Assembly: GCF_005280275.1 (NCBI RefSeq)
Contig: NZ_CP040022.1
Location: 434,001-498,000 of the forward strand
Source: Salinivibrio kushneri
Lineage (GTDB): Bacteria; Pseudomonadota; Gammaproteobacteria; Enterobacterales; Vibrionaceae
Direction of reading: 5' to 3'
Length of the DNA: 64,000 nt
Positions 1-10,782 of the stretch are shown here, one piece after another; position 1 is the first letter of the stretch; each line of letters starts with the position of its first letter. The translations under genes were made by a program, and so were the position numbers. Below the pieces are notes generated by a model. That model was not told the DNA's origin and searched no databases. It saw only the letters and a program-made list of their open reading frames with translations.

Positions 1-305
1 GTATTAGACCTGACGGTGCGGGCGATATGACGGTAAATATCATAATATGACTACAACTGGATACATTCGCACACCACTCTCATCGGACCTCTAACAAGGT
101 GATAACACGCATGTGGAACGGCTGGCTTGACTATGATTCATAGGTCATTAATTTAAAAGGCCAATTTTATTGGCGAATGTTTATATGCTCATACTCTTTT
201 TGAGATACTCATTTTTTTACATCTCCTTTTACCAATAAACGAACTAGTTTTACCCTCACATTAGTACTGATATTTGTGTTAATAATTTTAATGGGAGGGC
301 TTGCC
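1..305. other. Non-coding upstream region, no gene seen
   Basis: All six frames are broken by stops over the first 300 bases, apart from very short runs. The right half is AT-rich and probably holds the promoter of the downstream chemoreceptor. A small perfect hairpin (GCCAAT, three T, ATTGGC) lies at 160-174. I cannot assign a function to it. Confidence 0.5.
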
Positions 306-2063
306 ATGTTTAAGTCAAAGTTACTAAGAAAGAGTGAGGGTGCACTACAGCAAGTCCTCGATCAAGCCATCGATGCGATTGTGACGATTGACCACCACAA
401 TAACATCACCTACTACAATCCCGCCGCTGAGCGTTTGTGGGGGTATCGTCCCGATGAGGTCCTCGGTAAAAACGTGAAAATGCTGGTGCCGAGAATGTAT
501 CAGGCGAATCACGACAGCTATGTGAATAACAACCGAAATACCGGTGAGGACAAGATTGTTGGCACATCGCGCGATGTTCAGGTTGAACGTAAAGATGGCG
601 GTATCGCATGGTGTAACCTTTCGTTATCGAAAGTCCAAGTTGGCAAGCACATCCACTATACCGCGTTTGTAAAAGACATCAGCAAACAGAAAGAGTCTCA
701 AGAAATCATTAATCAAACCCTCGAACAGTGTATTGATGCAGTCGTCACGATTAACAGCAAGAATGAAGTGATCTTTTTCAATAAAGCGGCTGAAGCATTG
801 TGGGGATGTAAACGAGACGAGGTGTTGGGCAAAAATGTGAAAATGCTGGTGCCTGCTGAGATCCAATCTAGACACGATCAATTTGTGAACGCCAACAGGG
901 AAACTGGCCAAGACAAAATCGTGGGCACGTCACGCGATATTGAATTACACACTTTTGACGGCCAAACGATATGGGCAAACCTATCTCTATCTCGGGTCAA
1001 ACTCGACAGCGGTGATATTCTCTACACTGCGTTTGTGAAAGACATCGACGCGCAGAAAAAGCAGCAAGAAGAATTTAAGGTACTGTCACTGGTGGCTAAC
1101 GGGACGGATAACTCAGTGATTATCACCGACCCCAATGGCTTGGTTGAGTATGTGAACCCTGGGTTTACCAACATGACGGGCTATACCTTGGAAGACATGA
1201 TTGGCAAAAAGCCGGGGCATGTATTGCAAGGCAAGAACACAAGCCCAGAAACCGTGGCGCGTATTCGGCATAACCTTGATAATAACCAGCCTTTTTACGA
1301 AGAAATACTCAACTATACCAAAGCGGGTGAACCTTACTGGATCTCGTTATCGATTAACCCAATTTTTGGTCATGATGGTCAAGTCGAGCGGTATATCTCG
1401 GTGCAGGCGAATGTTAATGCGACCAAATCTGAAGCGGTGGAGAATGATGCTCGTCTAAAAGCGATTTCCGAAAGTAACATCGTGATTGAATGTGACTCGC
1501 AAGGACACTTTGAGTTGATCAATAGTCATGGCTTAAATGCCCTTGGAGAAAAGAGTCTGGACGCATGCCAACGCCGTTACCGCGACTTAAAAGGGTTAGT
1601 CGGTGATTACGATCTACAACGTCTCCAATCTGGCCAAGTCATTCAGCAGCATTTTACCTGTGAACATGAGCACAAGCGTGTGACGGTCGAAGCTGTAATG
1701 TCACCTGTGTTAGATGACGATGGAAAGCTTTCCAAAACTATCGTTTATGGCTCTGATGTGAGTGAACGGAACGCGGTGATCAGCGACACGCATGGGTCGA
1801 TGGTGCAAATTCTAGATAGCATTGGCACCATTACAGGGACGATTAACGGCATTTCTGACCAAACCAATTTACTTGCCCTTAATGCGGCGATTGAATCTGC
1901 TCGAGCTGGGGATGCGGGCCGAGGATTTGCTGTGGTAGCGGATGAGGTACGTGCGCTGGCACAAAAAACCACCGCATCGGCGTCAGAAATCAGTGGCCTC
2001 ATTGATGAAACCCGTACGCTCGTCGAGCGGTTGTCGCAATTTAGTGCTAACAAAGCGAGTTGA
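306..2063 (+). CDS. Cytoplasmic PAS-domain methyl-accepting chemotaxis protein
   Basis: A soluble chemoreceptor of about 585 residues with no membrane segment. Three clear PAS domains (about residues 15-130, 135-255, 260-380) and a weaker fourth PAS-like region (about 385-490) lead into a short MCP signalling domain of about 95 residues. That domain carries the conserved hairpin tip [21 protein letters not shown]1 and PAS2 look like recent duplicates: both contain [12 protein letters not shown] and [12 protein letters not shown] domains often bind haem or flavin, so redox or oxygen sensing is possible, but no ligand residue is certain. I prefer the ATG at 306 because GGAGGG lies six bases upstream; an in-frame GTG at 276 would add ten hydrophobic residues without a good ribosome site. 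The short signalling domain resembles BdlA-type receptors, so a role in biofilm dispersal is as possible as chemotaxis. Confidence 0.85.
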   Translation: MFKSKLLRKSEGALQQVLDQAIDAIVTIDHHNNITYYNPAAERLWGYRPDEVLGKNVKMLVPRMYQANHDSYVNNNRNTGEDKIVGTSRDVQVERKDGGIAWCNLSLSKVQVGKHIHYTAFVKDISKQKESQEIINQTLEQCIDAVVTINSKNEVIFFNKAAEALWGCKRDEVLGKNVKMLVPAEIQSRHDQFVNANRETGQDKIVGTSRDIELHTFDGQTIWANLSLSRVKLDSGDILYTAFVKDIDAQKKQQEEFKVLSLVANGTDNSVIITDPNGLVEYVNPGFTNMTGYTLEDMIGKKPGHVLQGKNTSPETVARIRHNLDNNQPFYEEILNYTKAGEPYWISLSINPIFGHDGQVERYISVQANVNATKSEAVENDARLKAISESNIVIECDSQGHFELINSHGLNALGEKSLDACQRRYRDLKGLVGDYDLQRLQSGQVIQQHFTCEHEHKRVTVEAVMSPVLDDDGKLSKTIVYGSDVSERNAVISDTHGSMVQILDSIGTITGTINGISDQTNLLALNAAIESARAGDAGRGFAVVADEVRALAQKTTASASEISGLIDETRTLVERLSQFSANKAS

Positions 2064-2121
2064 TGACTAGCATCAATACCGTCTTCAATGCCATCATTAG
2101 GGATAAACAATGACAGTAAAC

Positions 2122-2147
2122 AGCGGCACACCCATGGCCGCTTCTTC
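2122..2147 (+). terminator. Possible weak terminator after the PAS chemoreceptor
   Basis: Inverted repeat AGCGGC/GCCGCT with a nine-base loop, followed by a short pyrimidine run (TCTTC) instead of a clean T tract. It lies between the chemoreceptor stop and the glutaredoxin-like start. Confidence 0.35.
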
Positions 2148-2161
2148 AAAAAGGAAACATA

Positions 2162-2419
2162 ATGGCTGATTTGAACGGACTAAGTTTGTACCACAAAGAG
2201 CACTGCCCATTTTGCCATAAAGTGCGTGCAGTCATGACAGAGCTTAAGTTAGATATTCCGCTGGTGGATATGAACGCTAACGCCGAAGAGTGGCAACGCT
2301 TACAGGCCGAAGGCGGCAAAGGCATGGTGCCTTGTCTGCGTATTGACCAAGGCGGCGAAACCCAGTGGATGTATGAATCGGACGACATTATTGAATACTT
2401 GCGTGACAACTTCGCGTAA
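2162..2419 (+). CDS. Glutaredoxin-like (GST N-terminal domain) protein
   Basis: An 85-residue single thioredoxin-fold protein. The CPFCHKV motif near residues 15-21 is a glutaredoxin-type dithiol active site. The cis-proline region is MVPCLRID, followed by the glutathione-side motif ESDDIIEYL near the C terminus. It probably reduces glutathione-mixed disulfides or acts as a small thiol oxidoreductase in the cytoplasm. The length matches small glutaredoxins, and the C-terminal helical domain of a full GST is absent. An AAAGGAAA ribosome site precedes the ATG. The HNH-type gene follows about 70 bases later. The family call is firm; the specific partner is unknown. Confidence 0.85.
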   Translation: MADLNGLSLYHKEHCPFCHKVRAVMTELKLDIPLVDMNANAEEWQRLQAEGGKGMVPCLRIDQGGETQWMYESDDIIEYLRDNFA

Positions 2420-2488
2420 TTGAACCAGATACTGGTTATGAGGGTCGCAGTTATCGATGCGACCTTCTTTTTAAGTGTTATTACCTGT

Positions 2489-2782
2489 ATGCCTGCCTCT
2501 CCGCCTTCTTCAACGCCCTGTGCACTGTGTCAGCACCCAAGGCCGCTGACCTTCCATCACTTGATCCCCAAAACTTGTCACAACAACAAATGGTTCACTA
2601 AACGTTTTTCCCGACCTTACATGCGCGAACACGGTATTTGGGTATGCCGGCCTTGCCATGCTTTTATTCATCGCCAATTCAGTGAAAAACACCTGGGTCG
2701 CGCATTACACACCCTCGACCTTTTACTCGCTGAGCCTGTGATCCAAGACTACATCTACTGGGCCCGCAAACAGCGAGGATGA
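2489..2782 (+). CDS. Small HNH-type zinc protein (putative nuclease)
   Basis: About 97 residues when started at the ATG at 2489; in-frame upstream starts would add residues that do not look conserved. It shows a CxxC (CALC), then FHHLIPKT, an asparagine pair, and a second cysteine pair in VCRPCHAFIH. That order matches the HNH/beta-beta-alpha-metal nuclease fold with a structural zinc. The catalytic histidine would be in the FHH motif. Small stand-alone HNH proteins of this kind occur widely in gammaproteobacteria with no proven role. Its stop lies one base from the stop of the convergent diguanylate cyclase. Nuclease activity is inference from the motif. Confidence 0.6.
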   Translation: MPASPPSSTPCALCQHPRPLTFHHLIPKTCHNNKWFTKRFSRPYMREHGIWVCRPCHAFIHRQFSEKHLGRALHTLDLLLAEPVIQDYIYWARKQRG

Positions 2783-2783
2783 A

Positions 2784-4172
2784 TCATTGCTTCTCGATTC
2801 GATTGCGGCCGTTTTCTTTGGCGAGATAGAGCGCGGTATCGGCACGTTGAATGATACTGTCTTGTGTATCACCTGCCGAGAAGCCCGTATAACCGATACT
2901 GATGGTACAGCGTATGGTTTGTCCGTCGACGTGAATTTCTTCACTATGTACGCGCTCCACCAAACGTTTTAGTACAACTTCCGCACCACTTAAATCTGTT
3001 TCAGGAAGCAAGCAGAGAAACTCTTCTCCGCCCCAGCGGCCGTATATGTCATTGGTCCGTGATTCTTCCCGTACAATATTGCCAAAGCGTTGTAAGGCGA
3101 TATCGCCTGCCCGATGACCATAGGTATCGTTTAAGCGTTTGAAATTATCGAAGTCTACGATCGCCAGCGTTAAGGGATTGTTGTACCGTTTGCAGCGTGC
3201 CAACTCCTGAACGAGAGCATTGCTGAGATAGTGGCGGTTATAAAGTTGCGTCAACGAGTCAGTATTTGCTTGTATCTCGAGCAATTGCTGTGCCTGCTCG
3301 AGTGCTTCCCAGTCCCGTAGACGCGCCAGTTCATGGCCGACCCACTCGGCAAAGAGTCGCACCAATTCGTAGTCTTGTGAGACAAAGGGGCGAGTGGGTT
3401 CTGGGCTTGAAAAATTTAACGTGCCATAGCGTTCGCCATCAATAAAAATGGGGGCACCGATATATGCTTCGAGGCCGAAGTGTTCGTAGCAGGGATGGGT
3501 TTTGATATCGCTTTGCGAAACATGGTGGAAACCTTGCGCCTCATTAGTCTCGTAGACGTGATAACAGTATGTTTCTTTCAGATCAAACACCTGCCCAGAC
3601 TGCAGGGCGTTGTCGGGATGCTGCGCGTATTTTATGGTATAACGCTGGCCATTAATTTGGCTTAGTATGCCAATAGGCAAGTTAAAGTGTTTACACCCGA
3701 GAGAGAGAATGCGCTCCACGCGGCGGCAAAAATCTAAATTGCGTGCTGAAGTGATTGAGTGGAGCTGGTTGAGAGCGGATTCTACTTCTACGCGGGTGCT
3801 AATGTCTTGAATAAAAGCCACGTACATGGTGACAACTTGCTGCTCATTGCATACTGGCCCACCATGTGTTTCACCTAAAAACACATGGCCATCGGCGGTT
3901 TTATACCTCACCACATAAACGTCATAGTATGTTTGAACTGAGTGTGTATTAAAACGATCTTTGCCCGTCGCGGTAAAGTCTTCTTGTTCGGCATAAAGAA
4001 TGCGCGTGCTAGCGCCTTTGACATCGGCTAGGCTGCAACCGAACAGAGCTTCTGCTTGTGGGTTAAAAAACTGGATACGGCGATCTGTGTCGGCAATAAC
4101 AACCGCCGTATCGAGATGGCGAAAAAGCGAGGGCAGTATGGCGGTAATATATTGGTCATTGGACTGGTTCAC
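2784..4172 (-). CDS. PAS-GAF-GGDEF diguanylate cyclase
   Basis: A soluble 462-residue protein predicted to make cyclic di-GMP from two GTP. It has a PAS domain (about residues 15-130), a GAF domain (about 150-290) and a GGDEF domain (about 305-462). The catalytic motif is GGEEF in GRWGGEEFLCLL, an accepted active form. The product-inhibition I-site RxxD is present as RTND, exactly five residues before the motif. There is no membrane segment, so the input should be cytoplasmic, through the PAS or GAF ligand pockets. It is transcribed away from the aspartoacylase-like gene on the same strand, with about 90 bases between them. Activity is likely; the signal is unknown. Confidence 0.9.
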   Translation of the reverse strand: MNQSNDQYITAILPSLFRHLDTAVVIADTDRRIQFFNPQAEALFGCSLADVKGASTRILYAEQEDFTATGKDRFNTHSVQTYYDVYVVRYKTADGHVFLGETHGGPVCNEQQVVTMYVAFIQDISTRVEVESALNQLHSITSARNLDFCRRVERILSLGCKHFNLPIGILSQINGQRYTIKYAQHPDNALQSGQVFDLKETYCYHVYETNEAQGFHHVSQSDIKTHPCYEHFGLEAYIGAPIFIDGERYGTLNFSSPEPTRPFVSQDYELVRLFAEWVGHELARLRDWEALEQAQQLLEIQANTDSLTQLYNRHYLSNALVQELARCKRYNNPLTLAIVDFDNFKRLNDTYGHRAGDIALQRFGNIVREESRTNDIYGRWGGEEFLCLLPETDLSGAEVVLKRLVERVHSEEIHVDGQTIRCTISIGYTGFSAGDTQDSIIQRADTALYLAKENGRNRIEKQ

Positions 4173-4265
4173 TACTGGACTCTATACGGCTGTTTAGTTT
4201 ACTTTTAAGCGTAGTACAAATCCCAGAAGCTCGTGCTCGCTGAGCGTGTGAGGCTGTGAAACGGG

Positions 4266-5150
4266 TTATACTGTCAAGGTAAACACGTTGGCCATCGACA
4301 TCGCAATATTGTTATCGTAATAGGCTGCTTCATTAATGAAGTGCGGATAGGCCGTGTAGTCGCCTTGCCATGCTAATTCAGTGCCATCAAAACACATAAA
4401 CAAGGGTTCACCGGGCTGTATTGGCTGAAAGTCTTTGTCTTGAACGTGCTGGTGCACCATACCAATTCGCTCTCCATGCGCATTTTGTGGCAAATGCAGT
4501 GTCTCTTTGTAACGGTAGGCGGTGATGCTTTTAGGCAGCGCTGGCACCTTATCAATATTAAACAGATGCACGAAGTCCAAAATGTGTGTTGTCATTTCTT
4601 GCATCGATTCCATCACATCATGACGTAGCACCGATTGGGGCTGTGGACCCACTTCAACGATCACACCTTGCTTGCCGACTGAGCATAAAAACGCGTGCTG
4701 AATAGGTTCAATGTGATCTTCGACTAAGATGATGGCATCGGGCATACGCTCGCTAATGTAAGCGGCGAGTTGCTTATTGAACATATCAAGTGTCAAGAGT
4801 ATCAGTGTGGGGCCCATGTTGCTGGTGGTGTTATGCAGGTCGATAATAAAATCGACACGCGGATCCCCTTTTGGGCCTAATTGTTGGTTAAGGGCTTTAG
4901 CGCGACTTTGCTCGTAGTTTGCCAAGCTGTAGTCAGCCAGCAGTTTAGGATCGAATTGACGGTTAAGATCGCAGTCTACATAGCGTTTGTTGGCGCTATA
5001 AGCAGAGGGATTTGCAAACACATGTTCGGTGGAAAAACTATCGCGGGCTGTGATTGCTGGGTTGGATTGCCACTGTTTCAGCGCATAAATACCGCTAAAT
5101 TCGTTACCATGGGTGCCACCTACAATAGCAACGTTACTAAACCGACTCAT
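4266..5150 (-). CDS. Aspartoacylase-like zinc deacylase
   Basis: A 294-residue member of the AstE/AspA zinc carboxypeptidase-like family, cleaving an acyl-amino acid such as N-acetyl-aspartate into acid plus amino acid. The zinc-binding GGTHGNEFSG motif is near the N terminus, DLNR is near residue 62, and IDLHNTTSNMG carries the second zinc histidine. These match true aspartoacylases better than succinylglutamate desuccinylases. I start at the ATG at 5150, which has AGGAGC just upstream; an in-frame start at 5210 would add 20 residues. The exact substrate is not shown by the sequence. A second, more distant member of the same superfamily is encoded at 33356-34423. Confidence 0.8.
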   Translation of the reverse strand: MSRFSNVAIVGGTHGNEFSGIYALKQWQSNPAITARDSFSTEHVFANPSAYSANKRYVDCDLNRQFDPKLLADYSLANYEQSRAKALNQQLGPKGDPRVDFIIDLHNTTSNMGPTLILLTLDMFNKQLAAYISERMPDAIILVEDHIEPIQHAFLCSVGKQGVIVEVGPQPQSVLRHDVMESMQEMTTHILDFVHLFNIDKVPALPKSITAYRYKETLHLPQNAHGERIGMVHQHVQDKDFQPIQPGEPLFMCFDGTELAWQGDYTAYPHFINEAAYYDNNIAMSMANVFTLTV

Positions 5151-5369
5151 GAAAGCTCCTGATAAGTGAAGAATAAACGCATGGACTTGCCTATTGAGAC
5201 AGCTTAGCACTAACTACTCGATAGGTTAATAGCATAATTTTTCTTTATTAATGCTTTTCTATTCACTTGATCGCGAGTTGGTAGTGGAGGTCCTATGCTT
5301 TTTCGAGTCAGTTCACACTTCAGCTGAGTGGAAATCGTTAGCCTAGCGGAAGACGATACAAAGAGGTGA

Positions 5370-6803
<1,434 letters not shown>

Positions 6804-6832
6804 TGGCTTTGGTCGAGTCGTAGTAAGACGAG

Positions 6833-6859
6833 AAGGGACGCCTATTGCGTCCCTTTTAT
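6833..6859 (+). terminator. Rho-independent terminator after bglA
   Basis: A nine-base perfect stem (AAGGGACGC / GCGTCCCTT) with a five-base loop, followed by a T-rich run. It lies 30 bases after the bglA stop. Confidence 0.85.
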
Positions 6860-6942
6860 AATTATCGGTAAAGTCATTGCATCGAGGTACGCGATTTTTA
6901 CCTTTTTAGCGCGTCAAGCCTCGCCCAAGAAGGGGGGAGACG

Positions 6943-7482
6943 TTAGAGGTTGGGTTGGTAGTCGACCTCAATCACTTCTCCATACTCAATCCCCTGCTCA
7001 CGATAACCTACTAAGCTCTCAATCACGTTAAAATGCGCGATAACCGCAATCGTATTGTAGTCTTGATAGGTGTCGAGCACAGATGTCACCCGGCGATATA
7101 ACGCGGTCGCGGACTCATAACCTGCATTGGTCACTTCATTTCCATTGGCAAACAGCTCGCGATACTCAAGCCAGCGTCTATCACGTTCTGAAAGGGGGAT
7201 ATAGCTCCCTTTGACATCCGCTTGCCACTCGCGGAGATCATGCTCGACAAACAGTTCTTTTTGCAATTGACGGTTGAGGATTTCTGCTGTTTGTAAGGCG
7301 CGTGTGTAGGGCGAGGAGAGGATGATATCCGCTTGTTGTATACTCGGGTGATGGGCTAGCGATTGAATGGCCGGAATACACGCACGTTGGAGTGGCGCAT
7401 AGTCTTTTTCCAGTTGGCTCATTTGGCGAGCGTCGGCCAATGAGTAATCGGTTTTTCCGTGACGGACAAAGACGACTTTCAT
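6943..7482 (-). CDS. Histidine phosphatase family protein
   Basis: A 179-residue member of the phosphoglycerate mutase-like (branch 1) superfamily. The phosphohistidine motif is VFVRHGKTD at the N terminus. SSPYTRALQTAE carries the second conserved arginine, and the C-terminal catalytic histidine is in IAVIAHFNV. The protein is short, consistent with SixA- or CobC-like phosphatases. The substrate cannot be read from the sequence. AGGAAG precedes the ATG. It is the last gene of a minus-strand group headed by the periplasmic binding protein and diguanylate cyclase, so co-transcription with them is possible. Confidence 0.8.
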   Translation of the reverse strand: MKVVFVRHGKTDYSLADARQMSQLEKDYAPLQRACIPAIQSLAHHPSIQQADIILSSPYTRALQTAEILNRQLQKELFVEHDLREWQADVKGSYIPLSERDRRWLEYRELFANGNEVTNAGYESATALYRRVTSVLDTYQDYNTIAVIAHFNVIESLVGYREQGIEYGEVIEVDYQPNL

Positions 7483-7501
7483 AGGGCTTCCTTTTCTGCG
7501 T

Positions 7502-7648
7502 CTACAGCGTCTGAAGCGCTGCTGCTTGGGTCAGTGACATTTTATTATCCGGATAATGAGGCGGCACCCGCTTAGGCAGGTGGCCGACATATCGCTGACG
7601 AGGGTTGTAGCATACCGTCATCGGACTGTCATGACTCACGTGTGGCAT
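7502..7648 (-). CDS. Possible small ORF, 48 residues, unrecognised
   Basis: The frame between the cyclase stop and the phosphatase start is open and has a protein-like composition (for example YNPRQRYVGHLPKRVPPHY), with no low-complexity bias. An ATG at 7648 gives 48 residues ending 19 bases before the phosphatase start. No convincing ribosome site precedes that ATG, and a start inside the cyclase end is also possible. I do not recognise the family. It could be chance read-through. Confidence 0.3.
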   Translation of the reverse strand: MPHVSHDSPMTVCYNPRQRYVGHLPKRVPPHYPDNKMSLTQAAALQTL

Positions 7649-7673
7649 TGACAGTAGGGCGTGAGCAAGCTCG

Positions 7674-9509
7674 CTATTTTTCCGCTGTTTGGTCAAGGAT
7701 CCTAGTTTGGTCGCGACCTTCCTCTTTGGCTTGGTAGAGACGTTGGTCAGCCATCTCAAGCAGGTAAGAGTCAGTGGTCTCACGAGTCGGTAGGGTGATA
7801 ATGCCACCGATGCTGACAGTGATTCTGTCACCATCTGGGTTTTTCTTATGCTCGATATCAAGCTTGGCAATTTCAGCGCGAATGGTTTCGGCCAGTTGAG
7901 TTAACTTGGCGGCATAGCGTGTGGACAGCGTAATCGCAAATTCTTCGCCTCCAAACCGAGCAACCGAGCCTTGATAGCGCTCGGTTTGTGTGAGTAGCAC
8001 GCGCGCGATTCGGGTGAGAACGTCATCGCCTTTTAGGTGGCCATACTCATCGTTATATGCTTTAAAGTGATCGACGTCGATCATCATGACGGCGACAGGT
8101 AATCGGCTGGCGATGCCATGTTGGATATGATTTTTTAGCTCACGCTTGAACGGTCTTCGATTACTTAATCGAGTTAGATCATCGGTTTCTGCTTGGACTT
8201 TCAACTTTTCATTGGCGACAATCAGCTCTTCTTGCAGCTCTTCCATGGCGTAATGGTTCCGCTCGCGGATCATGACTTCACTAATGGCAGTAGCGAAACG
8301 TTTTAAAAGCAACGTTTTATTATTATCCCAGATGAAGGGTAAACGGCGATTCGCCACTGTAATCATCCCAAAGCTTTTTCTACCGTCGGTTAGCGGAAAA
8401 GCGGCAAACGATAAAATATGCCGTTGGCGCAACCAAGAGCGCTCGTTAGTTGCATCATCGCCGAGTTGTCCGACATGGGGCACGACCAGTGCGTCGGTAT
8501 CAGCCAGCCACCGTTTTATCATATGCATATCGCTTAAATCGACGGTCTGGGGCGCAAAATCAATCTCTTGTGGCCAATAACAACGGCGTTCAGCGCGGAA
8601 TGCGTCAAAGGCATACCAACCAATGGCCTCAACGCCGAGTAATGACACCATATCTGGAAAAATTTTCTCTACGTCTTCGGTAATATATTGCGAGTCTGCG
8701 CGTAAGAATTGAATTGAAATATCAGCGAGTAACGAGCTAGCGTTTGATTGCCAATTGAGTGCCTTGGTGCGTTGCTCAACTTGCTCTTTCAATAAAGTTT
8801 GATGTTGGCGAAGTTCACGCTCTGTCACGCGTTTTTGTAAAAAGTCGTCTCTGATACGCGATTGCATCGCATTGATTGAGCGAGACACTTTGCCTATTTC
8901 GTCATTACGTTGAATCAACGAGAGTGGCACACTCGTTTGGTTGGTCTTGTCAGTTTGGTAGTAATCCAGCGTATTTGATAGTTGTTGGAGGGGGCGCGAG
9001 CACAGCCGGTGGATGACCCACAGAATGAGCAGGGTAATGAGCAAGGTTTCAGTAAAATGGACGATAGCGACAGGCACGGTGCCCGTGAAGGCATCGCGTT
9101 TAATCGCACTGCGATCGAGCACAATATTCAGGGTGCCAATATTGTTTCCTTGAACGCTCAACAATGACTGATGATTGGCGTCACAATCCTCACTGCTACT
9201 ATTGACTTCAGTGATATGTGTGCCATCAAAACCTTTTACCTCAACGCGACAAATAGTGGGGAGCATCGATAACCCCTTTACACTGCGGCGTACAAGCTCT
9301 AAATCAACGACCCACAATGCGTGGCTAATCACGCGAGCCGAGTTATGGCTCCGGCTCTCTACCAGCTGCGTGGTAGCAGCCAGTGTGCGTTGGTAGTTGA
9401 TGTACATCTGCGTTAGTGTACTCCCTACCGCAAAAAGTAAGCTGATCGCGAGCACAACGAAGGCGACGCGCGCTTGAAGACCGCGTAAGTTTACATCGCG
9501 TTTTATCAC
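7674..9509 (-). CDS. Membrane diguanylate cyclase with periplasmic sensor, HAMP, GAF and GGDEF
   Basis: A 611-residue inner-membrane protein. TM1 is at about residues 12-34, a periplasmic sensor loop at about 35-148, TM2 at about 150-170, HAMP at about 172-222, a GAF-like region at about 250-420 and GGDEF at about 440-605. The active motif is GGEEF (ARFGGEEFAI). The I-site position five residues before it reads RYQG, not RxxD, so feedback inhibition by cyclic di-GMP is probably lost. The start is GTG, placed directly after the TAA of the upstream periplasmic binding protein, so the two are translationally coupled. That arrangement suggests the binding protein is the ligand receptor for this cyclase, as LuxP is for LuxQ and NspS for MbaA. 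The ligand is unknown. Confidence 0.88.
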   Translation of the reverse strand: MIKRDVNLRGLQARVAFVVLAISLLFAVGSTLTQMYINYQRTLAATTQLVESRSHNSARVISHALWVVDLELVRRSVKGLSMLPTICRVEVKGFDGTHITEVNSSSEDCDANHQSLLSVQGNNIGTLNIVLDRSAIKRDAFTGTVPVAIVHFTETLLITLLILWVIHRLCSRPLQQLSNTLDYYQTDKTNQTSVPLSLIQRNDEIGKVSRSINAMQSRIRDDFLQKRVTERELRQHQTLLKEQVEQRTKALNWQSNASSLLADISIQFLRADSQYITEDVEKIFPDMVSLLGVEAIGWYAFDAFRAERRCYWPQEIDFAPQTVDLSDMHMIKRWLADTDALVVPHVGQLGDDATNERSWLRQRHILSFAAFPLTDGRKSFGMITVANRRLPFIWDNNKTLLLKRFATAISEVMIRERNHYAMEELQEELIVANEKLKVQAETDDLTRLSNRRPFKRELKNHIQHGIASRLPVAVMMIDVDHFKAYNDEYGHLKGDDVLTRIARVLLTQTERYQGSVARFGGEEFAITLSTRYAAKLTQLAETIRAEIAKLDIEHKKNPDGDRITVSIGGIITLPTRETTDSYLLEMADQRLYQAKEEGRDQTRILDQTAEK

Positions 9510-10574
9510 TTAGTTATCCATTTTCGTTGTGGTTGAATGACAATGGCTTTCAATCCCTTTCGCCATGTTCAAAAACGAGATTTGATCCCACGCCTGCTCG
9601 CGCAACTGTAGGAAAAAAGCGGAGCCAGGTTCAATTAAGTGAAATAACTGTCCAGTGCATTGCTGTGGTAACGACCAACCTTTATCGTGAGCATAAATAC
9701 GGCTCAATGCAAGGCCAGCGGCTTTAAAGTGCCCGCCCCCAAGAGCGGAAATGTCGCCTTTTTCTCGCAAAGAAAGCACCCGCTCGGAGGTATTGACCGT
9801 GGCAAAATAGATGTCATCGCCAGGCGTTTTTCCCGCTTGTCGTGCGGCTTTCATCGCACCAAATGCCATATGGTCGTTAGCCGTCCACACGTAGCGTACA
9901 TTGGGATAGCGTTGCAATAAGGTATGCATTTGCTCCTGGCTGATGGACTCATCCCACTGACCATGAACGACTTGATGTAACGTAATGTCTGAGCGTTCAA
10001 CGAAAAAGCGTTTGCCCCCCGCTTCGCGTTTTACGGATGCGGGGGTGGTGAGATCACCTGAAATCATGACGGCTTCGCCAGGGGCGTTATCGCCTGCTCG
10101 CACCATGGCTTCGGCGATCGCATAGCCTATCGCATGATTATTGGGAATAATGCTTGGCAATAAGTATTGTTGCCAATGTGGATCTTGATAGAGTTGAGTT
10201 TTGGTCTGCTGATCGACATCATTCAAGATAAGTTGCACATAAATGGGATATTTGCTCAGTATGGGGAGTAGGTTTTTGGCCGCCAGCTTTTCATTCACAA
10301 TAATAATGTAATCAGGGTGGGTCGGTTTACTCAAGGTAGCGGCTAGGATTTGACGCACCGCGAAGTGATTGCGATCGGCGTGACGAATCGTTAGATCCAC
10401 ATTCAATGCAGAGGCTGCGGCATTGGCATATTCATCCACGTCCTGCCAGAAGCTTTCCGTTGCATAACCAGGGTTAATAAATAGTACACGGGGCTGGGCC
10501 TGTTCAGCGTGAGCGTGGATACTGAACAGCATGTATACAGAAACAACACACCACAAAACCAGTCTTCTACACAT
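9510..10574 (-). CDS. Periplasmic sugar-type substrate-binding protein partnered with a cyclase
   Basis: About 354 residues with a signal peptide (basic MCRR, then a hydrophobic run ending in HAHA-EQ). The body has the two-lobe periplasmic binding protein type 1 fold: VLFINPGYATESFWQDV at the start, then VWTANDHMAFGAMKAARQAG in the second half, typical of ribose/galactose/LuxP-like proteins. No ABC permease or ATPase gene is adjacent. Instead the stop codon touches the start of a membrane diguanylate cyclase, pointing to a signalling rather than transport role. I chose the ATG at 10574 because AGGAG lies ten bases upstream; the ATG at 10595 would put that site inside the gene. The ligand is unknown. 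Confidence 0.82.
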   Translation of the reverse strand: MCRRLVLWCVVSVYMLFSIHAHAEQAQPRVLFINPGYATESFWQDVDEYANAAASALNVDLTIRHADRNHFAVRQILAATLSKPTHPDYIIIVNEKLAAKNLLPILSKYPIYVQLILNDVDQQTKTQLYQDPHWQQYLLPSIIPNNHAIGYAIAEAMVRAGDNAPGEAVMISGDLTTPASVKREAGGKRFFVERSDITLHQVVHGQWDESISQEQMHTLLQRYPNVRYVWTANDHMAFGAMKAARQAGKTPGDDIYFATVNTSERVLSLREKGDISALGGGHFKAAGLALSRIYAHDKGWSLPQQCTGQLFHLIEPGSAFFLQLREQAWDQISFLNMAKGIESHCHSTTTKMDN

Positions 10575-10782
10575 GTAGGGAAGGCTCCTCTCCATTTGCC
10601 ATCTGTGTTAAGGATAGCGCATATGTATACGCTTGATTGCGGTAGGTTTATCATTGTCTGTCATTGGTTTAGATTGCCGCTGCTTGACACACAAATTTTA
10701 TTGGGCAAGCGAAAGCTTATACGGCATCATAGCTGTGTAGACTCGCGTGCCAGTCCATGGCGAATAAAATGAAAATAATGTA

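Noticed and set aside
2040-2160. A possible frameshift ending the first chemoreceptor early
   Set aside because: The bases after the stop do not encode recognisable MCP helix in any frame, and the short tip matches other soluble PAS receptors.
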